43,220 nucleotides of DNA from Candidatus Danuiimicrobium aquiferis (GCA_001804285.1 MHFR01000069.1:1-43220), one strand, 5' to 3'. Shown: positions 34,602 to 43,127, numbered from the stretch's first letter. The notes: generated by a model from the sequence alone, not told the origin. Program-made: numbers and translations.

Positions 34602-35546
34602 CTAAACATTTGAAAATTGATTTCTCTGAACGATACGATAGCCTTTGATTAATTCCGCAATTCCAAACGGTAATGAATAGACCGGTTTAAAACCCGTTTT
34701 TTCTATTTTCTCGTTGCTGACGATATAATTCCGTTTGTCCGGATCTTCGCCAATTTCTGATTCCATAAAGACAAATTCGGGAATCTGTTTTTTTATTTCC
34801 TCGCACAACTCGAGCTTGCTCAAATTTGCGTCGCTTAATCCCACATTATACGACTCATTTTTCATTTCTTCAAACCGAACCATCGCATGCATAAAGGCCC
34901 GCGCCACATCACGGACGTGGATATAATTCCGTTTAAAATGCTCTTCAAAAAGGACGATGAAATGGTCATTAACAGCACGGTACACAAAATCATTAACGAG
35001 AAGGTCTAAGCGCATACGCGAGCTGACACCGAAAGCGGTAGCCAATCTGAGCGTAATACTCTCACCGGAATCGAGAATTGCTTTTTCGGCTACAACCTTA
35101 ATTCTTCCGTATAAAGAAACAGGCTTTAAATCGGTATGTTCATCACAATGAATGCCTTCCTGGCCGATCCCATAGCCGCTGTTGGTTGTCGGAAAAATAA
35201 TTTTTTGGCCTTTGTTGCGGATCCTGAGAATATACTTAATCGCGGCAAGTCCGGTCGATTCAGCGCCCAACGGATCTTTGCTGCACAAAGGCGCGCCGGT
35301 AAAACAAGCCAGGGGGACTATATAATCAACCCCTTTAATAAATTGGGAAATTAATTTCTCATCGCGAGCATCTCCGCGCACTATCGTAAATCGATCTTCG
35401 TGGCAACAATCCAGCAGAGACGTTTGATTGTACATAAAATTATCAATCGCAATCACGCTGTGCCCAGCCTTCAACAGCTCAGGAACAAGCACTGAACCGA
35501 TGTATCCCGCCGCTCCGGTAACTAATATTCTATTTTTCCTTCCCAT
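34602..35546 (-). CDS. NAD-dependent sugar nucleotide epimerase/dehydratase
   Basis: A 314-residue extended SDR: VTGAAGYIGSVL near residue 9, PTTNSGYG at the Ser/Thr site, YGRIK as the intact YxxxK, RLATAFGVSSRMR and YNVGLSDANLSK in the substrate half. It groups with UDP/GDP-sugar epimerases and dehydratases of O-antigen loci. Placed between the transketolase pair and the radical SAM enzyme, it probably interconverts or reduces the module 1 sugar. The 308-base gap upstream holds repeat copy 4. Confidence 0.85.
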   Translation of the reverse strand: MGRKNRILVTGAAGYIGSVLVPELLKAGHSVIAIDNFMYNQTSLLDCCHEDRFTIVRGDARDEKLISQFIKGVDYIVPLACFTGAPLCSKDPLGAESTGLAAIKYILRIRNKGQKIIFPTTNSGYGIGQEGIHCDEHTDLKPVSLYGRIKVVAEKAILDSGESITLRLATAFGVSSRMRLDLLVNDFVYRAVNDHFIVLFEEHFKRNYIHVRDVARAFMHAMVRFEEMKNESYNVGLSDANLSKLELCEEIKKQIPEFVFMESEIGEDPDKRNYIVSNEKIEKTGFKPVYSLPFGIAELIKGYRIVQRNQFSNV

Positions 35547-35616
35547 ATCGTTTAGCGCTCCTGCTATTCGGTTTGCTAAGTAATCGTTCGAAAGTCTTTC
35601 GATATTTCATTACGGT

Positions 35617-35818
35617 GTCATTCCCGCACGCTTTAGGCGGGAATCCACAACCTGTGGCTTCCCCCCGGGCAAGCCCGGGGCACCTTTCAAAATCTGGCCT
35701 CGCTTGGAATTTTCTCTTTCCATGCTCGGCACGCCCTTCGGGCGCCATTCACCCCCGGGCAAGCCCGGGGAGCTCAAAGCGGCGTTTAGATTCCCGATAA
35801 AAGCATTCGGGAATGACA
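35617..35818. repeat. dispersed inverted repeat, copy 4, with nested palindromes
   Basis: Outer ends are GTCATTCCCGC and GGGAATGAC. Inside are two identical 18-base palindromes, CCCCGGGCAAGCCCGGGG at 35663-35680 and 35753-35770, spaced 90 bases apart, as if a second repeat had inserted into the first. The rest of the 35547-35854 gap shows no gene. Confidence 0.88.
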
Positions 35819-35854
35819 TGAGACTAAAATACACAAAGACTTATGCACTGTTAC

Positions 35855-36820
35855 TTAAATATATCCTTGAATAAGTTCCATGACAGCTTCTTCGCCAATC
35901 CCGTTCAATTGATACAAAAAATCTCTGTTGCCAACAGAAAAAATATATTTTTCCGGAAAACCGATTCGCCTGAGCACCGGCGACGCGCAATTGTCATCCA
36001 AAATATAAGCGACTAAAGAATCCATGCCGCCTTTATTCACAAAGCCTTCTTCCATAGTGATCAATACGTCATATTTTTTAATAGCAGAAAATAACTTCTT
36101 TTCATCAATCGAATTCAGCATAAAAACATCTATTAATCCTATTGCCGGCTCGATTTGTTCTGCTATTTTCAACGCCACATGCGTCATATACCCCGTCGAA
36201 ATCAGGCAAATCTTTTTTCCTTCGCGCAACTCGGAAAAACCGTCAGAAAAATCAACAGGTCCAGCCTCATCATAAATATGCGGAAGCGGCTTGCCGTCAA
36301 ATCTGATATATTTCGGTTTTTTTACTTGAATCGTATAATCAACGAACTTTTTTGCCTGCACCCAATCGCTGGGGGAAAAAAGAATCATGTTCGGCAATAC
36401 CCGCATAATCGCAATGTCTTCCAAACAATGATGCGTCGGCCCGGCCACGTCATAACTGATACCCGCACCGACGCCGATTAAATTCACATTGACGGTTTCA
36501 AGTTGTGAAAATAATGCCAAATTAACTCTGATCTGTTCATAAGCCCTCATCGTTAGAAATGGAGCGATGGCATAAGCGTAGACGTCAAAACCTTCTTTTG
36601 CCAAACCGGTCGCGACGTTAATCAGATTTTGTTCGGCAATACCGACATTAATAAATCTGTCTTTAAATTTCTTCCTCAGTTTGTCTAATGCCGGAGATCC
36701 AAAGTCTGCGCTTAAAAAAAAGAGTTTTTTTTCTTCATGCATCCGCTCGTAAAGCTGATCGATGAAGACATCCCGCATTGTTTTTCGGGCTGAAATGCTC
36801 GTTAGAATTTCACTCATCAT
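35855..36820 (-). CDS. transketolase-like protein, C-terminal half (pyrimidine-binding and C domains)
   Basis: A 321-residue protein equal to domains 2 and 3 of transketolase. FINVGIAEQNLINVATGLA holds the Glu that activates thiamine diphosphate, DVAGPTHHCLEDIAIMRVLPN is the family signature, and the C-terminal domain starts KICLISTGYM. It works as a complex with the N-half encoded directly upstream (4-base overlap). Split transketolases transfer a two-carbon ketol unit. In a nucleotide-sugar locus the acceptor could be a 4-keto sugar, giving a branched sugar. Supply of sedoheptulose 7-phosphate for heptose synthesis is the simpler alternative. Confidence 0.9.
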   Translation of the reverse strand: MMSEILTSISARKTMRDVFIDQLYERMHEEKKLFFLSADFGSPALDKLRKKFKDRFINVGIAEQNLINVATGLAKEGFDVYAYAIAPFLTMRAYEQIRVNLALFSQLETVNVNLIGVGAGISYDVAGPTHHCLEDIAIMRVLPNMILFSPSDWVQAKKFVDYTIQVKKPKYIRFDGKPLPHIYDEAGPVDFSDGFSELREGKKICLISTGYMTHVALKIAEQIEPAIGLIDVFMLNSIDEKKLFSAIKKYDVLITMEEGFVNKGGMDSLVAYILDDNCASPVLRRIGFPEKYIFSVGNRDFLYQLNGIGEEAVMELIQGYI

Positions 36821-37632
36821 TTCGCAACCAGGCGATCGACTTCTTCCGGCTTAAGGGACATCACATGGCATAGTGAGTTATTTTCCAATCCGGGAACGCC
36901 TTTTCCTTTCTTCGTATCCGCAATCAAAACTTTCGGCCTGCCGCCTTTGTCCTTCTTGAACTCATTCAACGCATGATAAACTTTTTCAACATGATGGCCG
37001 TTAACCACTTTTGCCTTCCAGTTAAACGCTTTGAATTTATTCTCAAGCGGTTTGAGATTAATAATATTTTTGCAGTAATCCAACATCGCAATTTTATTAT
37101 TGTCCACGATTAAAATGAGATTGTCCAGCTGATGGTGTGCCGCAAACATTATTGCTTCCCAATTGGAGCCTTCGTATAATTCGCCGTCACCTACCAAAAC
37201 AAAAACATAGGACTTGCTTTTTTTGCGTTTTAATCCCAATGCCATCCCGCAGCCGACGCCAAGCCCCTGCCCCAAAGAACCATTAATGGTTTCAAATCCT
37301 TCAACCATCGAATCCGGAATACTGCCAAACCGCGAACCGTTCCGGCAAACGTTATTCAGTTCATTCTTTCCAAAATAACCCAAATCAGCCAATACCGGGT
37401 ATAAAGACACTCCACCGTGCCCCTTACTGACAATAAATCTGTCACGGTTATCCCATTTCGGATTTTTCGGGTTAAATTTTAAAAGTTTTCCGTAATATAA
37501 AACCGCGAATATTTCAATATCGGACAAACAGGAAGCGATCCGCGTATCTGGAGCAATTTTGTGGATCTTTAAAGTCTCTTCTCTAATCCATTTGACTTTA
37601 TTTTTGAGGAATTGGATTAATTTTTCATTCAT
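36817..37632 (-). CDS. transketolase-like protein, N-terminal half (diphosphate-binding domain)
   Basis: A 271-residue protein equal to domain 1 of transketolase: SKGHGGVSLYPVL (His near residue 72), GSLGQGLGVGCGMALG, and the thiamine diphosphate motif GDGELYEGSNWEA to VDNNK (148-180). The metal-binding GDG...N pattern is intact. Translational overlap with the C-half makes a 1:1 complex likely. It stands between a GME-like epimerase and the C-half, within sugar module 1. Confidence 0.9.
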   Translation of the reverse strand: MNEKLIQFLKNKVKWIREETLKIHKIAPDTRIASCLSDIEIFAVLYYGKLLKFNPKNPKWDNRDRFIVSKGHGGVSLYPVLADLGYFGKNELNNVCRNGSRFGSIPDSMVEGFETINGSLGQGLGVGCGMALGLKRKKSKSYVFVLVGDGELYEGSNWEAIMFAAHHQLDNLILIVDNNKIAMLDYCKNIINLKPLENKFKAFNWKAKVVNGHHVEKVYHALNEFKKDKGGRPKVLIADTKKGKGVPGLENNSLCHVMSLKPEEVDRLVAK

Positions 37633-37702
37633 TTGTGAAAAGCACCGCCTGTTACTATTATGTATGCGTTGATTTCGCGAATCTCTCGCACGCTAAAAAA
37701 AT

Positions 37703-38665
37703 TCAAACTAACTGCTTATGTATCCATTGATATGTCGTTCTTAATCCTTCTTTTAAATCAATTTCGGGCGCCCAGCCGTTTAAAACTTTCTTACATAACA
37801 AATTATCCGAATTCCTCCCGCGAACGCCTTGGGGACCGACAATGTGAACTTTTTGTAAACTGACACCCGCGACTTTCATTACGATGTCGGCAAGCTGATT
37901 GATCGACACCATTTCGTCGCGGCCGAGATTAATAGGCTTTTTGTATCCGGATTCCATAATTAAATTCAATCCTTTGATGCAATCATCAATGTAACAAAAT
38001 GTACGCGTTTGCTCACCATCACCCCAAATTTCGATGTAATCCTGCTTTTTCAGAATCGCTTCTGCGACTTTCCGGCAAAGTGCCGCAGGTGCCTTTTCGC
38101 GGCCGCCTCGCCAAGTGCCAAGCGGCCCATACATATTGTGGAACCGGACAATCCGGATATCCATTCCAAACTCTTGTTGATAATATTCACACAATTTTTC
38201 GGTATAAAGTTTTTCCCAGCCGTATCCATCCTGCGGCTTGGCAGGATATGCCATCTCTTCCGTAAGCGCCTTCACATTCGTAACTTCTTGAAGATATTCC
38301 GGATAAATGCACGCTGACGATGTGTATAAATAACGTTTTACCCCGGCTTGGCGGGCAGCTTCTAATGTATTAATATTGATTGTTACGTTATCACGCATGA
38401 TCATAGCATGGTTGTACGAAATAAATCCCATCCCGCCCATCTCGGCGGCGAGCGCCCAAACATCATCAACCCCTTCAAACAATTTTTGCCATTCTTTTGT
38501 CTGGTGCCGAATATCATGAAGGATAAATTGATCTGCCTTAGTAGGTTCAAATTCGGGACGTTTCCGGTCTACACCAATCACATATTGACCTTTCGACTTC
38601 AGGAAACTAACAAGATGATGGCCGATAAAACCGCCCGCCCCTGTCACTAACGATTTCCTATCCAT
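37703..38665 (-). CDS. GDP-mannose 3,5-epimerase-like enzyme
   Basis: A 320-residue extended SDR with the GME hallmarks: VTGAGGFIGHHL, AAEMGGMGFI, SSACIYPE with Cys119, YGWEK (Tyr148, Lys152), RFHNMYGPLGTWRGGREKAP with Lys191, and LGRDEMVSINQLADI. In GME the Cys and Lys act as the acid/base pair that epimerises C3 and C5 of GDP-mannose. All are present, so activity is likely. Here the substrate may be GDP-heptose or GDP-mannose, giving an L-gulo or L-galacto configured sugar. It is the first gene of the long polysaccharide run. Confidence 0.88.
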   Translation of the reverse strand: MDRKSLVTGAGGFIGHHLVSFLKSKGQYVIGVDRKRPEFEPTKADQFILHDIRHQTKEWQKLFEGVDDVWALAAEMGGMGFISYNHAMIMRDNVTININTLEAARQAGVKRYLYTSSACIYPEYLQEVTNVKALTEEMAYPAKPQDGYGWEKLYTEKLCEYYQQEFGMDIRIVRFHNMYGPLGTWRGGREKAPAALCRKVAEAILKKQDYIEIWGDGEQTRTFCYIDDCIKGLNLIMESGYKKPINLGRDEMVSINQLADIVMKVAGVSLQKVHIVGPQGVRGRNSDNLLCKKVLNGWAPEIDLKEGLRTTYQWIHKQLV

Positions 38666-38868
38666 CTGACCATTTTCTCCTGAACATCTTCATTCGTTAT
38701 TCCGTCATAATATTGATCATGCATTATAATGACCACATTCACAACTCGTCAACCCAAAGTGTCATAGAGTTTAAAGTGTTCAAACTCCAAAAAGTGTCGG
38801 TCGGTTAGAAAATTCGAAAAAGGGAACGGGTCCTGCAAGAGAACAAAAAAATAGGACCAGAAAAAATA

Positions 38869-38908
38869 GGGGACACGTTCTGACTCAATTGAACCAGAAC
38901 CTGTCCCC
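38869..38908. repeat. imperfect palindrome GGGGACACGTTCTG...CAGAACCTGTCCCC
   Basis: A 14-base arm pair with one mismatch. A weaker arm pair GGTCCT...AGGACC precedes it at about 38829-38858. The form (GGGGACAGGTTCTG class) is common in REP-type repeats. It lies in the 274-base gap between the lipoprotein and the GME-like gene and may also act as a transcript end, but no T-run follows on the minus strand. Confidence 0.7.
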
Positions 38909-38939
38909 CGATATGAGTAGCGTACCTGTCCCTAAAAAA

Positions 38940-39317
38940 CTACTTAATTTGAATCTTCGTCGGGTCGCCGCCTACTTCTTTATATTTATTGGCATAAATA
39001 TTATACCGCTTCGCCAACTCAGAAACTTCACGGGAAAGTTTCGAGAGTTCATTTCTAACTGCTTTCGATTTTTCGCCAAGCAATTCTGCCGGAGGAATTG
39101 ATTTCAACTGGTCTCTGACCTTATTAAAATCCGCCTGTTTTGCTTTGATTTGAGTCACATACGCCTGCGCCATTGTTTCCAGATCCGCTTTCGCCATTTT
39201 TTGAACATCGGCTGTAATTTGTTCGATGGATTTTGTTGTATCCACTTTCTTCGCACAACCAAAAACAACCAGAAAAACCAACGGAAATACCAACGCTAAA
39301 TTCAAAAACTTTTTCAT
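38940..39317 (-). CDS. small coiled-coil lipoprotein
   Basis: A 125-residue protein with a lipoprotein signal peptide: MKKFLNL, a hydrophobic core and the lipobox VFGC with Cys21. After cleavage the mature part is hydrophilic and helical with repeated Lys/Glu/Gln (IEQITADVQKMAKADLETM), likely a coiled coil in the periplasm. GGAGGAA precedes the ATG. I do not recognise a family; it may be an envelope-spacer type protein unrelated to the sugar genes. Confidence 0.75.
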   Translation of the reverse strand: MKKFLNLALVFPLVFLVVFGCAKKVDTTKSIEQITADVQKMAKADLETMAQAYVTQIKAKQADFNKVRDQLKSIPPAELLGEKSKAVRNELSKLSREVSELAKRYNIYANKYKEVGGDPTKIQIK

Positions 39318-39340
39318 GATTCCTCCTCTATTCTTCTTGT

Positions 39341-39475
39341 GTCATTCCCGAAAGCAGCGAAGCAGCACTGCTTCGCATGTGTTTTAATCGGGAATCTGAA
39401 AATACTGGATCCCCGCCTACCCCGGTAAACCTGGGGCCGGCCCTTTCTTTCCCAAGGGAAGCATGTGGGGATGAC
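39341..39475. repeat. dispersed inverted repeat, copy 5
   Basis: Begins GTCATTCCCG and ends GTGGGGATGAC. The left half again carries AGCGAAGCAGCACTGCTTCGC, shared with copies 1 and 3. The middle has degenerate CCCCGG...CCTGGGG segments. It lies between the GH57 and lipoprotein genes. Confidence 0.82.
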
Positions 39476-39501
39476 ATTTTAAATTAATTGATAACAATTC
39501 G

Positions 39502-41091
39502 TTACTTTTTACTCTCGCAAAAAAGGCGGTAATCCACGTTCGGAAAGATATTGTTCCGCCCTTCCAAACCGCGAAGCCAATGTTCATCAAGGCGGTTTTG
39601 TGTCATGTCATCGTAAATCTTAAGAAGGTTTAAAATATGTTCCTTCGTGCGCTTTACGGCGTACGGCACCATCGTTCCGGTGTGCATGATAAACGCCCAG
39701 TCGCTCGACTGCGCAAGATAAAGCTCCCGAGCCGCCTGATTGAGCGCGCGCTCCACCACACCGTTTTGGCCATGATAACGGTCAGCAAGCTCACACATGA
39801 GAAGATTCGCTTTGTGAAGATGCCGGTAAATCCAATCATTGGCACCTGAAAGCCAGGTTTCGGCATAACCTTTCCATCCCCAGCTTGACATACACGGCGT
39901 CGACACCTGATTAATCGGATATTCCCGGAAATAATCGGAAGGACACGCCATACGGATTGTTTTTTGATCAAATGCGGTTTTCCGGATTAGGAAATTCAGA
40001 AATTCAGGCCCTTCATACCACCAGTGTCCGTAAAGTTCCGCATCATACGGTGAAACGATAATGGGTTTCCTTCCAATAAAGTCATAAAGAAATTCCGCCT
40101 GCTTCTCCCTGTTGAACATGAAGTTGGCGGCATGGCTCGCGGTTTTCTCAAGCGCTCGCGCCCGATCATAAGGCTGCTTATCATCGGTATCCCCGGTAAT
40201 GCGGAAATATTTAATGCCCGTATTAATCCGGATTCCGTCCGGCGTAATATACGGCTTAATGTAATCATATTCGAGGTCGTAGCCAACATCACGATAAAAA
40301 TCACGGTAATCATGATCTCCGGGATACCCTTCAATCGCCGACCAAACTTGTTTTGAGGATTCCATATCACGCCCGAATGCCGCAACACCGCTCGGACAAA
40401 AAATCGGAGCAAATACGCCAAACTTCGGACGGGGCGATGCGTGGAGAATCCCGTGCGTTTCAACCAGAAAATATCGGATACCTACTTCTTTTAGAAATTG
40501 ATCGACGCCGGGATAATATGCACACTCCGGAAGCCAAATACCGATCGGCCGCCGGTGAAACACTTCTTCATATTGCCTCGCCGCCGTCACCACTTGCCCG
40601 CGAATGGCCGATTCCGTCCGGTTGATCAGCGAAAAAAATCCATGCGTCGCACCGCAAGTAATAATTTCGAGGTATCCTAAATCCTGGATTTTTTTGAAAG
40701 CAGAAATTAAATCCCGGTTATACCGGATAAACGTATCTTTTGCCTGCGTAAATTGCCAATAATAGTGTAAAGCGGTTTGATGAAATTGCGGTTGAAAACG
40801 AGTGCGGTCGATTTCTTTGTTTGCAAGTTCGATCAATTTATCGATATGGTGGAGGTAACGGTCCTGAAGCAACCCGTCCCGCAACATTGAAACCAAGGGC
40901 GGCGTCAGCGACATAGTAATACGGAATGGGACGCGGTCACGGACAAGCCCCTCATACATGTGAATAAGGGGAATATAGGTTTCGGTAATCGCTTCGTAAA
41001 GCCAGGTTTCTTCTAAGAAGTATTCATGTTCCGGGTGACGCACATACGGCAGATGTGCATGCAGAATCACCGAAAGGAAGCCTTTTTCCAT
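39502..41091 (-). CDS. GH57 1,4-alpha-glucan branching enzyme (DUF1957 type)
   Basis: A 529-residue GH57 enzyme. SVILHAHLPYVRHPE at the N-terminus is the family's first conserved region, WLPECAYYPG holds the catalytic Glu, and SPYDAELYGHWWYEGP holds the Asp. The C-terminal helical part SSWGWKGYAETWL ends in a DUF1957-like region. It makes alpha-1,6 branches in glycogen-like glucans. The ATG at 41091 follows GGGTGAG; an in-frame GTG at 41103 overlaps the DUF4912 stop. It is coupled to the DUF4912 gene rather than to the polysaccharide locus. Confidence 0.93.
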   Translation of the reverse strand: MEKGFLSVILHAHLPYVRHPEHEYFLEETWLYEAITETYIPLIHMYEGLVRDRVPFRITMSLTPPLVSMLRDGLLQDRYLHHIDKLIELANKEIDRTRFQPQFHQTALHYYWQFTQAKDTFIRYNRDLISAFKKIQDLGYLEIITCGATHGFFSLINRTESAIRGQVVTAARQYEEVFHRRPIGIWLPECAYYPGVDQFLKEVGIRYFLVETHGILHASPRPKFGVFAPIFCPSGVAAFGRDMESSKQVWSAIEGYPGDHDYRDFYRDVGYDLEYDYIKPYITPDGIRINTGIKYFRITGDTDDKQPYDRARALEKTASHAANFMFNREKQAEFLYDFIGRKPIIVSPYDAELYGHWWYEGPEFLNFLIRKTAFDQKTIRMACPSDYFREYPINQVSTPCMSSWGWKGYAETWLSGANDWIYRHLHKANLLMCELADRYHGQNGVVERALNQAARELYLAQSSDWAFIMHTGTMVPYAVKRTKEHILNLLKIYDDMTQNRLDEHWLRGLEGRNNIFPNVDYRLFCESKK

Positions 41092-41095
41092 AGAC

Positions 41096-42148
41096 CTACT
41101 CACCCTTGAATTCTTTTTTAAACACCGGGTCGGGTCTTTCTGTTCGGCGTTCTACGATCGGAATAATTGTCCGCTCTTCCACCCCATCAGCAGAAAGGGC
41201 ACGTGCATCCAATACAATCTTCCCATCCGGAAAAGCAAACCGGGCTGAAAACGTTCCATCCGGCCTAAGCTTCACCGGCCGCCCCTGCAAAGTCACATAA
41301 GCATTGGGCTCCGTTGCTCCGTAAATAATCACTTCGCAATCGACGACAAACCAGAAACCGCGCTTTTTAACTTTCTTCACGACACTGCCAACGCTTGAAA
41401 GCATGCCTGCCCCTGAACCGGATGTAATGGCTCCCATCAAACGCTCTTCCATGAGCTTCTTGAGTTCCATGGAGCTTTTTCCCATTTCGAATCCGCCGGA
41501 AAGTGCATACATCTTGTCGAAGTCGATTCCCATCCATTGTTCGTCGATCACTTCGGACATACCTGAACGCGGCGTTGTCACCGTATTCGATCTCGCAAGC
41601 ACAATGAAACGTCCGTCACGATGAAGCAAGCCTATTTCTATGAAGTAACTGTGGTTGGGCTGTCCTTGAATGTACCAAGTATTCGCCATCCCTCCGAGAA
41701 CAATATCAAAAAATGTGGGTTGCTTGGCATTATCGCTAATATCATAGACGCGAAGGACTGATTTTACTTCATCCCAACTTCCACCGAGTTTCGCCAGATT
41801 ATTCCTCTGATGATCGTCTTGAATTTCCCAATACGTATACATCCAATACGGATCGCGAACCATCAGGTAAATTTGATTATCCCCGTAGTTTTCCGGCAAA
41901 TCTCTTTTTGGAGATTCATAATAGTGCGGCTTAATTTCTTGCTGGACGGGTTGCTGAGCTTGAAGTTCTGGAATTGCTTGCGTGGGAGCGGTTTTTTTGA
42001 CCTCAGAAGAGTCGAGCGAACGCGTAGCGGCTTTCATTGCCACGGCTCTTCGCTTACCTTCTGTTGTGTCTTTTTTGGGTTGAGAATTGTTTTTAGAATT
42101 TGTTTTCTTGTCTGAGGTGGAATTGTTTTTTTTACGGAAAATACTCAT
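41096..42148 (-). CDS. DUF4912 domain protein
   Basis: About 350 residues. The N-terminal 80 are low-complexity and basic (NNSTSDKKTNSKNNSQPKK). The DUF4912 domain begins near NQIYLMVRDPYWMYTYWEI and includes YFIEIGLLHRDGRF. The C-terminal region (YGATEPNAYVTLQGRPVKL) reads as a small beta-sandwich. These proteins often neighbour GH57 glucan enzymes, so glucan binding is plausible but unproven. The ATG at 42148 is preferred over 42175. Confidence 0.8.
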   Translation of the reverse strand: MSIFRKKNNSTSDKKTNSKNNSQPKKDTTEGKRRAVAMKAATRSLDSSEVKKTAPTQAIPELQAQQPVQQEIKPHYYESPKRDLPENYGDNQIYLMVRDPYWMYTYWEIQDDHQRNNLAKLGGSWDEVKSVLRVYDISDNAKQPTFFDIVLGGMANTWYIQGQPNHSYFIEIGLLHRDGRFIVLARSNTVTTPRSGMSEVIDEQWMGIDFDKMYALSGGFEMGKSSMELKKLMEERLMGAITSGSGAGMLSSVGSVVKKVKKRGFWFVVDCEVIIYGATEPNAYVTLQGRPVKLRPDGTFSARFAFPDGKIVLDARALSADGVEERTIIPIVERRTERPDPVFKKEFKGE

Positions 42149-42421
42149 GGCTCTGAACCTTTTTTTTAAAAACAACTACGCAATTTAGTTATGTATAAAT
42201 ACAACATGAAATAGAGCTAATCCCCGCCTCAGGGGATAATTAGTATATATGACTTAATACTGTATTTAAATGTTTTTTTTGAATTTTTATCGGATTTCTT
42301 CGATCTTCGGCTTTGCAATTACCCATTTCACCCATTTTCGAAAACATCAACAAAAATGATACCCCAAACCTATCATTTTCACCTAATAGATTGAGATTTT
42401 TTTCTTCTTAACTCACCCTTT
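42149..42421. other. AT-rich leader before DUF4912, no gene seen
   Basis: This stretch lies between the DUF4912 start and the hairpin-rich element. It is AT-rich with T-runs, and I see no coding frame with family similarity. It may hold the promoter of the DUF4912-GH57 pair, but no confident -35/-10 pair stands out. Confidence 0.5.
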
Positions 42422-42613
42422 AGCCCGGAATTCTCCTCCCTAAAATAGAGAGGTTCCGCTTGTAAGAGCTGCGGTGCAAAGATGGTTTGTGTCTTTGCGA
42501 CGCAGGTTTGACTTTCCATAGATAATTTTATAAGGGAGTCAAAACCAGTCCTTGAGCTTTCATTGAAAATCAAATTTCGTTTGAGAGTGGCGCAAGGACA
42601 GGGCTTATCTTTT
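42422..42613. other. hairpin-rich element, copy B (candidate structured RNA)
   Basis: Closed by AGCCC (42422-42426) with GGGCT (42601-42605). Internal stems: CCTCCC...GAGAGG (42435-42453), CCGC...GCGG just after, CTGCGGTGCAAAG with CTTTGCGACGCAG (42469-42505), GGTTTGACT with AGTCAAAACC (42505-42546), and GTCCTTG with CAAGGAC (42548-42599). The outer parts match the element at 43128-43220; two stems are extra in this copy. The strand of function is unknown. Confidence 0.65.
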
Positions 42614-42708
42614 GCGCCCTGATTTAATAAGGGCGCAAAACTTTGGGCGGAACTCATTTCGCCCAAAGCGACTTTCTCGTCGATTCACAAACATTGATAA
42701 GAAAGTCG
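42610..42708. other. three consecutive perfect stem-loops
   Basis: TTTTGCGCCC/GGGCGCAAAA (42610-42640), CTTTGGGCG/CGCCCAAAG (42641-42668) and CGACTTTCT/AGAAAGTCG (42669-42708) follow one another without spacers. Each arm is 9-10 bases, perfectly paired. They abut copy B of the hairpin-rich element and could be part of the same structure. Confidence 0.75.
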
Positions 42709-42828
42709 GGTTAGTAGCCTCTTTTATGGTTTTAGACGAGCATCCCAGGGTTATCGTTCCCTCAAAAACAGCTTCTCCTGCCAAAAATAGACCTTCACAT
42801 CCAATGGTTAATAAGTCCTCAACATGAA

Positions 42829-43080
42829 TCAACCTTTAAACGGCACGCCGGATTCGGTGAGGATTTTTCGGATCAGGTCCCGTTTATCACCTTGAATTTC
42901 AATGACGCCGCCGGTTGAGCCGATGGAAAATGTTCCGCCTGACCCGCATCGATTTTTTAAGGTTCTGGCGAGCTTGTCAAGATAAGCCTGAGAAGGCGGC
43001 AACCGGTCAATTACCGTCACGGTTTTCCCGCCACGGCCCGCTTTTTCGATTCTGATACTCGCTGTAAAGTTAGGTGACAT
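42829..43080 (-). CDS. yciH: SUI1/eIF1-like translation factor (YciH)
   Basis: An 83-residue SUI1-domain protein: IRIEKAGRGGKTVTVIDRLP, then LARTLKNRCGSGGTF, and a C-terminal IEIQGDKRD. This is the compact bacterial YciH length and motif order (RxGRGGKxVTxI; GxGGTxxxG; IxxQGD). It is thought to influence start-codon fidelity. Copy A of the hairpin-rich element lies about 50 bases before its ATG and copy B beyond its stop. Confidence 0.93.
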   Translation of the reverse strand: MSPNFTASIRIEKAGRGGKTVTVIDRLPPSQAYLDKLARTLKNRCGSGGTFSIGSTGGVIEIQGDKRDLIRKILTESGVPFKG

Positions 43081-43127
43081 AAAATTTTTACGGGTTATAC
43101 TATTAAAAAGTTGGCCGATTTATTATT

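Noticed and set aside
34409-34609. Longer N-terminus for the third B12 radical SAM protein
   Set aside because: It reads through repeat copy 3, and the ATG at 34408 has a good ribosome site.
136-39475. A CRISPR array made of the repeated hairpins
   Set aside because: Copies are far apart, of different length, and self-palindromic; no spacer structure exists.
42379-42666. A 95-codon minus-strand frame
   Set aside because: It lies wholly in the hairpin-rich element; the frame follows repeated non-coding sequence.
42605-42832. A 75-codon frame on the minus strand after the SUI1-like gene
   Set aside because: It begins with TTG, shows no family motif, and its second half is made of the perfect stem-loops at 42610-42708.
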